The notes under the pieces are model-generated. The model did no database searches. It saw only the letters and a list, made by a program, of their open reading frames with translations, and was not told the origin of the DNA. A stretch of DNA of 64,000 nucleotides, taken from Pycnococcus provasolii (Eukaryota; Chlorophyta; Pseudoscourfieldiophyceae; Pseudoscourfieldiales). Made by a program: the position numbers and the translations under genes. The stretch is taken from contig CP150549.1 in the NCBI GenBank assembly GCA_049487715.1, forward strand, positions 186,001 to 250,000, written 5' to 3'. Positions 37,170 through 46,866 of this stretch are shown here, one piece after another (position 1 is the stretch's first letter; each line of letters begins with the position of its first letter).

Positions 37170-38132
37170 GGACCCAACTAAAAATGAACTAAACTGAAAA
37201 TGAACAGGTAACCTTAAGAGGGAGAGGCGGCCAATGCCAAGGCCAAGGTCAAGGCAGAAGCGGCCGTGAAGTGAAGTGAAGTGAAGCGGACGTGAAGTGA
37301 GCAAGGAATTTGACAGTTTGATGTGCTCTGGTTGGGAGGGACCCAGGGACAAAGAGAGAGAACACTCACTCAAACAGGAAAACAGGAAAAGAGAGAGTAG
37401 AGGGAAGGGAAGGGAAGGGAAGGGAAGGGAAGGGAAGGAGCGCGCCAAAACACAAAAACCACACAAAAAGGCGCTCCCTCTCAATCCAAATCCAAATGCA
37501 GTGCAAGGCGAGCCTGTGCATAACCCTAACCCTAACCCGAACCGTATCACCCGAACCCGACGTGGAAGGGCACGTTTCGAAGGAAGGGAAGGGGCATTTA
37601 GGGGCACCTGGAAGGGGCTCTCTCCTTTATGCCCGATGCTCGCTCGCTTGAGGATGTCGATCAGGAGAATCGCCTCCCCATACATACATGTAGGGGATAC
37701 TTCCTAGCTAGACTAGTTGGTGACTATGATAGGACGAGGAAGCCTAATAACGGCCGCCGAAGGACCCTCACCTAGGTTACACCTGTTCTTTTTTCAAACC
37801 TGTTCAGCAACTGGCAACTGGTCTACCCGGGTACCTTTCCCACGACGATAGGCCGGATAGGGGTATGTTCACGTCTACATACCACGACGCACAGGTAAAA
37901 CGTTTTTACCGGTTGGGTGGTTGGGAACGTCTGTTCGGCTGTCCCCCCCCCCCCCCCCAAATGAATCCAGGTAATTCGCTCTCAGGGCAGGTGTAAAGGC
38001 CACGGCCCCAGTGCCCCAGTGCCCGGCCTGGATTGCGTGGGGGAACCAACAAGCTGGCCTTGCAATTTGCAAACGCACGCCGACCTGGCTGCACACCTCA
38101 CCTGCACACCTGGCTTGGGGGTGACTCGAGTG
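37170..38132. other. Divergent region with simple repeats
   Basis: Between B9D1 and the 1135-residue coiled-coil gene: (gtgaa)n at 37270-37300, (GGGAA)n at about 37404-37437, three CCCTAA units at 37521-37538, and a C15-16 homopolymer near 37945-37960. No gene is supported. Confidence 0.55.
37521..37538. repeat. Short interstitial telomere-type repeat (CCCTAA)3
   Basis: Three tandem taaccc units followed by degenerate taacccgaacc, about 350 bp upstream of the B9D1 ATG. Confidence 0.85.
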
Positions 38133-41100
38133 ATGGCGCACACGCCGCGTACGGCGCGCAACGCGTACGGCTATGGTCATATGGCGCAGCAGCAAGCAAC
38201 TGGTGGAGGTGGAGGTGGAGGTTCAGGCGCGCAAGACTTGCACCTAACCTCGCCGCAATTCCAAAGTGCAGCCTCGCTCTCAACGGACGCGCTCGCGAAC
38301 ACGCTGTACGAAGCGCTGTACTCCAATGCGCCCGTCGCAGGAACGTGGACCGGTGACGTCGCGACGCCGCTACCGCCAACCACGGCGTCGAAGAGCAGGC
38401 TGCTTCCCGAAAGCTCAAGCAGCCCGAGAATGCCAAAACTGCGTCTCAACACCAGCCAACAAGCAATTGGCGCGAACGGGTTGCCGTCGCCAGGTGCACG
38501 AGGTGCAGTAACACTGCCAAGCGCAATTTCGCCGCGCTCGCCAGCTTCAAGACGGCCCGCGTCTCTGCTGAGCAACGGCGAGCCGCAGCCGATGCGAAGT
38601 CCTCGCCTGCGGCGCGAAATCAGCTACCTGAACGAGTCGAAGGGACACGGGATACTCGCTCGCAGTCCAGCTGACCTCGACTTCGTGCTCCCGCCATCAG
38701 CCGTGCCGGAGACGAACGCCGTCTACGCGCGCTCGCCGCTGCCGCCGTCTAGCGAGGCTGCGCCGTCGGCGCAGAGCAGTGACGAAGGCGACGACATTAC
38801 GCCCAAGCCGCTGTTGTGGCAGAACCGCGTCTTCCCGAACCGGGTGCCTGCGTCGAGGCAGGACTGCGTTCTGCTGTCGCACTGGCTTGCACAACAGAGT
38901 GAGACGCTAATTGGCGCGCACGAGGCGATTGAGGCAATTTCGCTCAAGACAAAGATGGTACCGCCTCCAGAATCGCTCCACACGCGCCGAGAGGTCACGC
39001 CGGAGGAATATCAGCACGATGCGGAGCGCCTTGGCGCTCAGAGCGTGCGACTCACCTCCGCCGCGGAGACCGCCATCCGCGCGTGCAGAGATGCGCAGAC
39101 GCTGTATGGACGAGCGGCGGGGGAGATCATCCGCGAGGTGAGCGTGCACTGCGCAGAACGTGGCGCGCTCATGGCAAATGTGTGGAATGGTGCGATGATG
39201 ATATACTCGAAGCTTACGCAGCGCCTCGGCGACCTTGTGAGCATGCAAGGCGCACTTACGCACGACTCGGTGCAAATCCTGGGCAGAGAGCAAAGCCGGA
39301 TTCTCGACGAGCGCATCCAAAAAGCACTCGAGGTCTCGGCCCTTGAGGCGGAGCTCGAGCAGCGTGGCACGCGCCGCGGATCGACGATGGTAACAGGAGG
39401 TCGTCGACGGCGTGGATCGGTAGCCGCGGAGGAACTGCTTGCGTCGCTGGCGCAGAGCGGAGGCATGGAAGAGAACGCGGGAGAGGAGAACATGAAGCTG
39501 CGAGCCGCGCTGGAGGATGCGCGCACGGAAATGGCTCGCATGGAGGTGGAGCTCGAACGGCAGATACGCAATGAGGAGAGTCGGCAGGTGCTGGAGCAGA
39601 AGATTCGACACCTTGAGCAGGATCTCGCCTCCCTGCGGGAGCACCAGCGCAGCCTCACGCCACGGCCAGATCGGTACCTTGGCCCGCATGGGCAGAAGCT
39701 CAGCACCGCTATGCTGGATTCCCTGCTGCGCCTTGCGACGGAGGCGGCACCATTCCTGTCGAAACGCAAGATGAATGAAGAGCAACTTGCCAAGATCATG
39801 CTCAGCATACCCAAAAAGGGAGAGGATGGGTGGGCTGTGGACGACATGGAGTTCCTCGGCATCCTCAGGCACGCTGTTGATAACCCCGATGTGCCGTTGC
39901 GTCGACCGGATGTTACGCGCGCGCTCGAGCGCGAGGAGATGACCGTGCTGATTGATCACGTCAGCACGGAGGGGCTCGCGTTCATCCAGCGTGCTCTTCA
40001 GCGAGAAATCGACATCAGTTCCATCGTCGAGTTCGTCACAGGCTCGACACCGGAGGGCCTCGCGCTGTCGCCGGCTTACTACGGGACGATGTTTGGCTCG
40101 GACGTCACGAAGCAGGAGCTCACAGAGATTATCACATACGCCACCGTGCCAACGCGCCGGCGCTTCGAGCTCATGGAGAAGCAAATCGAGGTTATGCACA
40201 ATCAGCAGTCTAGCGCAAAGAATGCGGAAAGTCTCCAAAACCAGGCAAACGTGGATGACAAGGAGAAGAAGGATGACGCTGACGACGGGTCGAAAAAGAG
40301 CCGTAAGAAGCAGAGTCCTCTCGAGCGATTCCTGAGCAAGCAGTGGAAGGACACCTTCGTGGGAATGGGCACCGGCTCCGACGTTCCGAAATTCATGAGA
40401 ACAAATGGAAAGATTCGAAACAGGAACATGAGCAAGCGTGACACGGAGAAGATGGTGAAGGAAATTTGGTCGGACAAGATGCGCCATGACGCGAAGCAGC
40501 CCAGACCCACAAGTCTGGAGGAGTTTACGGGCATCTTCCTGCAGAAGCGAATGGGAATTCAGAGCGCCGTCGTTGAAATTGGCTACAACTTCATCCATGC
40601 GCTGCAAAAGCACGCCTACGACGCCGACTGCGAGCTGTTCTTGAAGATCCTGCAGGGCGAGATCCGCGAGGAGGTGTACTCGGCTCAAATTAAGATGTGC
40701 AGAAATGTCAGCCTGCTGTGCGAGGCTCTGGACAGCCTCAGCCACGGAGACAAGGTGACGGGCTATGTCAGCTTGGCGGACCTGCGCGTCGGACTTCGCT
40801 CTCTGTTCCCCAAGAAGTCGGCGGATCGGCACGCGGAGCTTATGGAGGCGCTTAGCGAGGACCAGCCTGGTACACAGATTGAGCACGGGCGCCTGTTCGA
40901 AGAGGACCGAGAGTTTAACCAGGGGCCATTTGCCGAGGCTCTTCGCGACCAGTGGCTCGAAGAGCGGCTCGAGCACCTCGAGCGGATCGAAGCTGAGCTC
41001 ACGAAAATGTACGAAAGCCGCGGCGACATGCTGCTGGACATGATTAACGTGAGCCTTGCTTTGCGCGAGGCGGACCCGGAGGTGCCTGACGGCCAGCGGC

Positions 41101-41540
41101 GCAAGCTTGCTGAAGATGCGACGCGAGGAGGTGCGACAACCGTCGCGGCGGTGATGCGGAATCTTAGGCAGGGAGCGATGGATAGCGCGGATGGTGACGA
41201 TGAGTCGGAGGATCTCGCCCGTGGTTCGAGCGGCGGTGGCGGAAAGGCTGGCCTTTTCAAGGCTGCAGCGAAGCTGAAGTTGGCCAGTGCAGCATCTGGG
41301 GGCGCGTCGAAGCTGGCAAACCTGGCAAATTTTGCCTCGAAGAGCGCGAATCGGACGCCGAAATGCGTACAGAACGCGGTAGAGACGGTGCGCGAAACGT
41401 GGATCGAACGCGAAACGGCTGTCAAGACGCCCCGGAAGAAGAAGAGTGAAAAGGGAGACGACGGCGAGAACTCTTCGTCCGCACGTGCAACGGATGAGAC
41501 TGGCGAAGCTACCGCGGGAGCAGACGACGGAGAGTCGTAG
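38133..41540 (+). CDS. Large coiled-coil protein, possibly cytoskeletal or flagellar
   Basis: 1135 residues from MAHTPRTARNAYGYG. Residues 1-230 are disordered (Ser/Pro-rich). 270-420 and 440-520 are helical and coiled-coil (ENMKLRAALEDARTEMARME). A more conserved-looking segment lies at about 790-970: EEFTGIFLQKRMGIQSAVVE, YNFIHALQKHAYDADCELFL, then KILQGEIREEVYS. The C-terminus is Lys/Ala-rich. The second half resembles long helical proteins of flagellated protists, but I cannot name the family. It is followed by a strong inverted repeat before the convergent neighbour; TGTAA at 41570-41574. A long antisense frame (38907-41570) is a codon-bias shadow. Confidence 0.65.
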   Translation: MAHTPRTARNAYGYGHMAQQQATGGGGGGGSGAQDLHLTSPQFQSAASLSTDALANTLYEALYSNAPVAGTWTGDVATPLPPTTASKSRLLPESSSSPRMPKLRLNTSQQAIGANGLPSPGARGAVTLPSAISPRSPASRRPASLLSNGEPQPMRSPRLRREISYLNESKGHGILARSPADLDFVLPPSAVPETNAVYARSPLPPSSEAAPSAQSSDEGDDITPKPLLWQNRVFPNRVPASRQDCVLLSHWLAQQSETLIGAHEAIEAISLKTKMVPPPESLHTRREVTPEEYQHDAERLGAQSVRLTSAAETAIRACRDAQTLYGRAAGEIIREVSVHCAERGALMANVWNGAMMIYSKLTQRLGDLVSMQGALTHDSVQILGREQSRILDERIQKALEVSALEAELEQRGTRRGSTMVTGGRRRRGSVAAEELLASLAQSGGMEENAGEENMKLRAALEDARTEMARMEVELERQIRNEESRQVLEQKIRHLEQDLASLREHQRSLTPRPDRYLGPHGQKLSTAMLDSLLRLATEAAPFLSKRKMNEEQLAKIMLSIPKKGEDGWAVDDMEFLGILRHAVDNPDVPLRRPDVTRALEREEMTVLIDHVSTEGLAFIQRALQREIDISSIVEFVTGSTPEGLALSPAYYGTMFGSDVTKQELTEIITYATVPTRRRFELMEKQIEVMHNQQSSAKNAESLQNQANVDDKEKKDDADDGSKKSRKKQSPLERFLSKQWKDTFVGMGTGSDVPKFMRTNGKIRNRNMSKRDTEKMVKEIWSDKMRHDAKQPRPTSLEEFTGIFLQKRMGIQSAVVEIGYNFIHALQKHAYDADCELFLKILQGEIREEVYSAQIKMCRNVSLLCEALDSLSHGDKVTGYVSLADLRVGLRSLFPKKSADRHAELMEALSEDQPGTQIEHGRLFEEDREFNQGPFAEALRDQWLEERLEHLERIEAELTKMYESRGDMLLDMINVSLALREADPEVPDGQRRKLAEDATRGGATTVAAVMRNLRQGAMDSADGDDESEDLARGSSGGGGKAGLFKAAAKLKLASAASGGASKLANLANFASKSANRTPKCVQNAVETVRETWIERETAVKTPRKKKSEKGDDGENSSSARATDETGEATAGADDGES

Positions 41541-41730
41541 TGAAATCCTTTGGCTGACGAATTTAGACATGTAAACAAATCACCGAATTGAATCCAGTGA
41601 AGTACTTGATTGGGGACTTTGATATGTATATCGAGAAAAAGGCACTTATTCAAATATAACATGTAAACATCTCTCTCACAAATGCTTCCAAAAAGCGCAA
41701 GAGGCGCAGTTCCAACGAAAACCCTCTCCT

Positions 41731-41793
41731 CACACTCAACCACCTTAATCAGCCCCCTCAAACCACCTGGAGGTGGTTCAGTGGTTGAGTGTG
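41731..41793. repeat. Nested inverted repeat between convergent genes
   Basis: cacactcaaccac (41731-41743) pairs perfectly with gtggttgagtgtg (41781-41793). Inside, aaccacctggaggtggtt (41761-41778) is itself an 18-bp perfect palindrome. The structure could form a cruciform, or a hairpin in either 3' UTR. Confidence 0.9.
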
Positions 41794-41825
41794 TGTCACA
41801 GCATACACCCAAAACATTAGCATTT

Positions 41826-42884
41826 TCAAATGCGGAAATGGTTCTTGATTGGCGCTTCGTTCAGCTCGAGTGTGCACGCAGTCAATCGGACGACAACCCC
41901 GGGGGCAAAGTCGTCCTTCATGACGCAGCCACCAAACTTGCCAATCGCCTTGAGAGGATTGACACCTGATTTGGGACTGGCACTGGCGGTGGCGGCTTTC
42001 TCCTTCTTCGCGGGTTTAGCCCCCATGATTGCACGGGCAGCGAGCGAAGCGACGCCGATCACCGACCACTTGAGCACGCTGTTCACCAGACCGTTATTCG
42101 GCGAGGACTTAGGAGACACCTTCTTTGGCAGGATCAGAGGTTTTTGGGGAGACTTGCTCGGCGACGCCTTGGTCGGTGTTGCGAGCTCCTTCTTTGCAGT
42201 GTCCATCCTCGCGAGTTCCTTCTTCGCGCGCTCCTTCTGGTCAGCCAGCCTCTTCAGCTCCGCCTCCTTCGCAGCAGCCTCCTTCGCGGCAGCCTCCTTC
42301 GCGGCAGCCTCTTCCGCCTTTTTCTTCTCCGCCTCCAGCTTCAACGTCTGCTTCCTCTCGAGCTCCGCCGCCTTCTTGGCGGCTGCCGCCTCTTCCGCCG
42401 CCTTCTTCTCCGCCGCCTTCTTCTCTGCTTCCAGCTTCAACGTCTGCTTCCTCTCGAGCTCCGCCGCCTTCTTGGCGGCAGCCGCCTCTTCCTCCGCCGC
42501 CTTCTTGGCGGCAGCCGCCTCTTCCTCCGCTGCCTTCTTGGCGGCAGCCGCCTCTTCCTCCGCCTTCTTCTCCGCCTCAACCGCAGCCAGCTTTTCCTCG
42601 AGGCTCTCCCCCTGCTCCTCAGGCACCGTCTCCGGAGCTGACGTCTTCTTGCTGACGGGAGAGCTCTCGAGCAAGATGTTGCTTTGCTCCGTTCCGATAA
42701 TTTTCGCAACGGAACGCTTCAGGTCGTTGACGGTAGCCTCTTCGGAGTAGGTGATGCGAACCTGCTTCGTCTTTTTGTCGTAGACAGCCTGAATGCCGTG
42801 ATTTTGCGCAGCCTTTTCGACGGGCGCGCCTTCGAACGCGGGGTTCTCGTACAGTTTGGGCGACGCGCACCCACAGCTAATCAT
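41826..42884 (-). CDS. Ala/Lys/Glu-rich coiled-coil protein with a Cys-containing N-terminus
   Basis: 352 residues. The start MISCGCASPKLYENP places two cysteines near the N-terminus (possible palmitoylation). Residues 1-75 form a small mixed domain (VRITYSEEATVNDLKRSVAK). Residues 95-215 are tandem AEEEAAAAKKA blocks forming a long helix. Residues around 270-290 are hydrophobic (SVLKWSVIGVASLAARAIMG) and could span or lie on a membrane. The short C-terminal part is beta-rich. No family recognised. The Ala-rich helix resembles TolA-like or flagellar-type rods, but that is composition, not homology. Confidence 0.6.
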   Translation of the reverse strand: MISCGCASPKLYENPAFEGAPVEKAAQNHGIQAVYDKKTKQVRITYSEEATVNDLKRSVAKIIGTEQSNILLESSPVSKKTSAPETVPEEQGESLEEKLAAVEAEKKAEEEAAAAKKAAEEEAAAAKKAAEEEAAAAKKAAELERKQTLKLEAEKKAAEKKAAEEAAAAKKAAELERKQTLKLEAEKKKAEEAAAKEAAAKEAAAKEAELKRLADQKERAKKELARMDTAKKELATPTKASPSKSPQKPLILPKKVSPKSSPNNGLVNSVLKWSVIGVASLAARAIMGAKPAKKEKAATASASPKSGVNPLKAIGKFGGCVMKDDFAPGVVVRLTACTLELNEAPIKNHFRI

Positions 42885-44127
42885 GTTTGTTTGTTAATAT
42901 GTATATATATATCTGTGTAAAAAAGTGTGCATTTGTTTGAGAGAGTTAGTTCTCTAGAGGTTGGTTATCTTGCGCTGATATACATATATATCACCCATCA
43001 CAGCTAAAACGAAAACCGGATCGACCGACCGACCGACTGACCGAACTTAAAGTTTTTTATTAAGTTTCAGGGTAGGGTACCCATCCCAATCCGTCCGTAT
43101 GAATCTGTGTGGAACCTGTAGGCATACGTATCTTATGCACAAACAAAGGAGAAACAAGCAAGAGGTACCCTATGATACCACCAAGCTTAACACACACGCA
43201 GATACCATACACACGCAGATACGATACGCACCTTAACTAAAGGTAAGGACGCTCCTTCTTATTTCTTCTCTTCTTAAGGGTAAGAAACGGCTTAAGGTGA
43301 GCTTAAGGTGAGCCTCCCTCCTTAAGGTAAAAGGGGAACGAACTGAACTAAGGCTTTGATTAGTTGAGGATGGGAGGACCTCAGGTTGTGATGTGATGTG
43401 GTGTGGTGGCGACAACCTGACGGAGGGGAACGAACAGCGGTATGTAAGGCGCCTCCCACCTCCCTCCCCTCCGGAGCTCCCAGTCTGCCCGTTCTTCGGA
43501 GGACGGGGAGCCTTCGGACGGAGGAGGCCGCGCACACCGTACCTTTCCAAGCAGCGCATCCCTCTGAGGTTCCCAAGTGCTCAGGTTCTCCCATCGCACC
43601 ATCACATCGCAAACCTTTTTCCCTCCTGGATGCGCCACATCTACCCTACGGTTCTCACCCCTTGTGTTCCTGTGATGGCCTTGTGCTCAAGCGGGTTCCT
43701 GTGCCTTGCAGCCTGGGGATCGCGGTGTCCCACGACCACCCGCTCACCCAAATCCTTGACCCTAACCCTTGATTTGCCAGTTCTTGATTTGCCTGGTGTC
43801 GATTGGAGATTCATCATCTGACATTCTGACATGTTGGATGAGGAAATCTCGTCCGAGCTTAGCTTCCGTTTGGATAGTGGTAAAGGTAACCAGGCATGGG
43901 CAAGCTAACCTAACCTAACCTAACCTTAACTAACCTTAACGATAACCAAGATGAGCGATCTTAACCACCAACGTGTTACTATATGACATCACGACTCACG
44001 AGCTACACCTTCACCTCCTGAACTGCTCATCACTTTCTCGTTCCCCAAAACTGGCAAGCACGCGCAGCACGAGAATTGCACAGTGAGCTGATTTATTTTC
44101 CCTTCTTTTTCGTTACAAGTTACATGT
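42885..44127. other. Gene-free stretch of about 1.2 kb
   Basis: Includes (TA)n-type runs at 42898-42912 and 42978-42992, a gacc/gacy repeat (43023-43043), ggtgagcttaa direct repeats near 43293-43313, two CCCTAA-like units near 43757-43768, and cctaacctaacctaacctt at about 43907-43925. The ORFs present are short and overlap in several frames without coding character. No tRNA signature found. Confidence 0.45.
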
Positions 44128-44928
44128 TTACGCCTCCTCCGTCACTCCCGGCTGCTCCGCACTCCACCACTTGCGAGGCCACGCCGACGTGTCGACGTCG
44201 TAGTTGTTTTCGTCGCTCGCGCCGCGCCACTTCGTCGACCACGTGAACTCGAGCGTCTGCGCATCCACCGCCTCGGCTCGAGAGTTGCAAGCAGGAACCT
44301 CCTGGTGAATTTCCCACGTTGGCGTGACCACCTTGCCGTTGACTTCGACGGTGATATTCCGGAACGTCAGTTTCTCCGACGTCGGGTACGCTTTGCACGT
44401 GATTGGTTGGTGCTCGAGCACGAAGTAGACGACAGTCTCCGGGTCAGTTTGGCGCTTGTTGAGCGTGAATGGCGTCGTGATGGGCTCGTTTCCCTCCTTG
44501 GCGATTTTCATGACGTAAGTTCGCGTATCGCTCGGCGACATGGCGAGTTCGCTAATTATGTTTTCACCCGGTTTCACCGTTTGTACTTCTGGTGACGTCC
44601 TCCAGCTTTCGTCCGTCCAGTCGAACACGCCGTTGAAAATCGAAAACTTGCTTCCTTGATATCCGTACGCCATGATAGGTTGAATGAGCGCACCATTTCC
44701 ACCAGCCGTTTGCACTCCAAACCACCACCCAGGCGCGTTCGAGCCGAACGGAACGGCTGGCATCGTGGGTGTCGTCCACGCCGTCGACACGCGCGTGATG
44801 ACCCCGCTCGAGGCGGGTACGCTGAAGGATGCGTACGTCAGCCACGACGACGCCGGGTCGTTCGCCGACGCGCCCTTGAGGTGCCAGCTAAGCACGCAAA
44901 GCATGGCGCTGATGACAAGCTTACACAT
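44128..44928 (-). CDS. Secreted eqolisin-like (peptidase G1 fold) protein, probably non-catalytic
   Basis: 266 residues with a signal peptide (MCKLVISAMLCVLSW, cleavage near GASA). The mature part is a beta-rich, Trp-rich domain: VSTAWTTPTMPAV, PGWWFGVQTAGGNGALIQPI, FNGVFDWTDESWRTSPE and TRTYVMKIAKEG. The Trp/Gln pattern and overall layout recall the concanavalin-like fold of G1 (eqolisin) peptidases. The catalytic Gln/Glu pair is not clearly in place, so I call it eqolisin-like only. An upstream ORF extension to 44991 lacks a better start. On this strand TGTAA occurs at 44120-44124 and 44113-44117, right after the stop. Confidence 0.55.
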   Translation of the reverse strand: MCKLVISAMLCVLSWHLKGASANDPASSWLTYASFSVPASSGVITRVSTAWTTPTMPAVPFGSNAPGWWFGVQTAGGNGALIQPIMAYGYQGSKFSIFNGVFDWTDESWRTSPEVQTVKPGENIISELAMSPSDTRTYVMKIAKEGNEPITTPFTLNKRQTDPETVVYFVLEHQPITCKAYPTSEKLTFRNITVEVNGKVVTPTWEIHQEVPACNSRAEAVDAQTLEFTWSTKWRGASDENNYDVDTSAWPRKWWSAEQPGVTEEA

Positions 44929-45651
44929 TATTGTATAGTTTAAGCGACACAACAACAGCCACAAGCGACAAGCGACAAGTAACAAGAACAACGACGTGAA
45001 AGAAAGTGAAAATGGAACGAGGCGTTACACGACAGACGGAGTCCGAGCCAAAAAGGATGCCCAAAAAACCAAAACCCAAAAAACCAAACCCCCAAAAACC
45101 AAAAGCAAGTTACCCTATGAATAGGGTTTTGAAAAAGAAAAGGAGGAGGAGTTAGGGTTAGGGTTAGGGTTAGGGTTAGGGTTAGGGTTAGGGTTAGGGT
45201 CAACGCCCTACCATGTTGCTGGCCTCCCCCATTGCCCACCCGATGCATCCCCTAGCTAGGTGGCGGAGCCTGGTTGGTTCGTTGCCCTTTCCGCGTTTCG
45301 CCGACCCTTGCAAGCCAAACCAAAGGTCCGTTGGGCACCTAAGGTTACCTCGGCAGCCTAAATTGGGTGGAAGCCCCTCTTGCAAGCGAGGCTCGCCCTT
45401 TAGGAAGGGCGTTGTTGCGATGCCTCTCGCCCTGCGGTGCATCTCTTCTGCACGCTGCATTGCCCTGCCCTGCATTCATCTCGCTGTTTCTTCACCCCCT
45501 TGCACCCCCTCCGGCCCTCCCCGTTGGTTGCCCATAGTGGTCGACAATCCCCCAGCCCCTCAAGTGGCAAGGTTCGTTTGACTTTTAGCTTGACTGAAAG
45601 CGACCATTCATTCACTCACTCACTCAACATCTGCCGCCTGTATCTGCTCCC
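44929..45651. promoter_or_regulatory. Divergent promoter region with (TTAGGG)8
   Basis: 720 bp between a secreted-protein gene (minus) and a disordered-protein gene (plus). 45152-45200 is an uninterrupted TTAGGG array. Also present are a ccaaaa/cccaaa run (45060-45105) and a cattcactcactcactcaac run before the right-hand ATG. A small plus-strand ORF at 45213-45581 overlaps others and lacks support. Confidence 0.5.
45152..45200. repeat. Interstitial telomere-type repeat (TTAGGG)8
   Basis: About eight perfect TTAGGG units, opposite in orientation to the other arrays in the window. Confidence 0.95.
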
Positions 45652-46734
45652 ATGGGGCCGCCTGTATCTCCCATGGGGTCGTTCACACAAACTCGGGACA
45701 ACGTCGACGTCGCAACGTCCTCGGTCGACCTTGACGTCTCGTTCGAAGGCGATGTCGACGGGGACGTCGACCCGGACTACGAACGGAACAGACGTCGCAT
45801 ACTCAGCGGACGCGGCGTCGTCGCCACCTTGCCTCTTGCGTTGAACGACGCAGCGGTGTCTAGCAAACAAGCGGGGCAAATCCAACTCGCACCCATACAA
45901 GGCCAGAACTCCGCCGTGCTTACACCAAGAACGCTTCAACTTGACAACAACAACAACAACAACAATGGCAACAACAACAACGGCGAGCACACGACTCAGC
46001 ACATCCCGTTCCAAAGAAAGTCGCCAACGTCCGTGCTGCGTGGACCTGACTGGCTGTCGTCAGTTTCGTACCCGAGCGACGAAATGCCGAAGACGAGATG
46101 CCCAGCATCGTCGAGATTTGACAAAGATTCGCCATTCGCCAAAAACGCCGTCGCCGCATCGAAAGATCGCGCATCCACGCCTCGCATTTCGCCGTCGCTG
46201 CTTGACTCGGGCGCGCTCACGCCGCGCAACCTGCTTCCTGCGGTCGTGCACACGCCTAGAAGCATAGAGACGACAACCGCGGCACTCGTGCAGCCGCCAC
46301 CGGTACCGCCTGCGACTGCGGCCGGGTCGGTTGGACGGCCGCCACTCTCGCCACGCCTAAGCCTTGGTTCCGGTTTGGCGTACACCCAACGTGCGCCACC
46401 CCCGCTGAACCCCATACGACCACACCCCAACGCATCTACAGCAGCACAGGCACCCCCAGACCGAAGGCAGGTATTCGAAGTGCTCGACACGAACTTGACG
46501 ATGAATGCAACGCAGGCATCACGAGCGAACACGTCCTGTGGTCGGCTGATGCGCTCGTCGTCGGAAGGCCTCAACAACGTGAGGCTGAGCGTTCCCGCAT
46601 TGCCCATTATGACGTCGCTGCCACTCATGACGAACACGCTCATCGACGGGTCTGGATCCGATGTACAGACGTGGAGTGCCGACGTGATCCGACCGACGGT
46701 GCAAGGTAAGGCACAGCTCGCGCGTGTGCGCTAA
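45652..46734 (+). CDS. Predicted disordered protein of unknown function
   Basis: 360 residues, rich in Pro, Ser, Thr, Asn and Arg, with a poly-Asn run (45945-45965). Many SPxxL/TPR-type sites (SRFDKDSPF, LTPRNLLP, RPPLSPRLSLG) look like proline-directed kinase sites. No domain is recognisable. Arginine-flanked short motifs (RSSSEGLNNVRLSVP) near the C-terminus could be docking motifs. The frame is clean, with an ATG start, and TGTAA lies 67 bp after the stop (46801-46805), supporting a real gene. The next gene converges. Confidence 0.55.
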   Translation: MGPPVSPMGSFTQTRDNVDVATSSVDLDVSFEGDVDGDVDPDYERNRRRILSGRGVVATLPLALNDAAVSSKQAGQIQLAPIQGQNSAVLTPRTLQLDNNNNNNNGNNNNGEHTTQHIPFQRKSPTSVLRGPDWLSSVSYPSDEMPKTRCPASSRFDKDSPFAKNAVAASKDRASTPRISPSLLDSGALTPRNLLPAVVHTPRSIETTTAALVQPPPVPPATAAGSVGRPPLSPRLSLGSGLAYTQRAPPPLNPIRPHPNASTAAQAPPDRRQVFEVLDTNLTMNATQASRANTSCGRLMRSSSEGLNNVRLSVPALPIMTSLPLMTNTLIDGSGSDVQTWSADVIRPTVQGKAQLARVR

Positions 46735-46866
46735 AAGAAGGTGGCCCTACGAACAGCATTGATTGATTGGGAAAATATATGGATTATTATGGATTGAATT
46801 TGTAACAAGATTGATGAGATGAAAAACAAGAAGAACAAGAAACAAATGCTTTATGACACAAAGCCG

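Noticed and set aside
38907-41570. 887-codon open frame on the minus strand.
   Set aside because: It is exactly antisense to a better-supported coiled-coil gene; the product is Leu/Arg/His-rich with no domain, a typical GC-bias shadow.
43233-43832. Several overlapping 60-140 codon ORFs on both strands.
   Set aside because: All frames are short, low-complexity and mutually overlapping, without domains or an ATG in good context.
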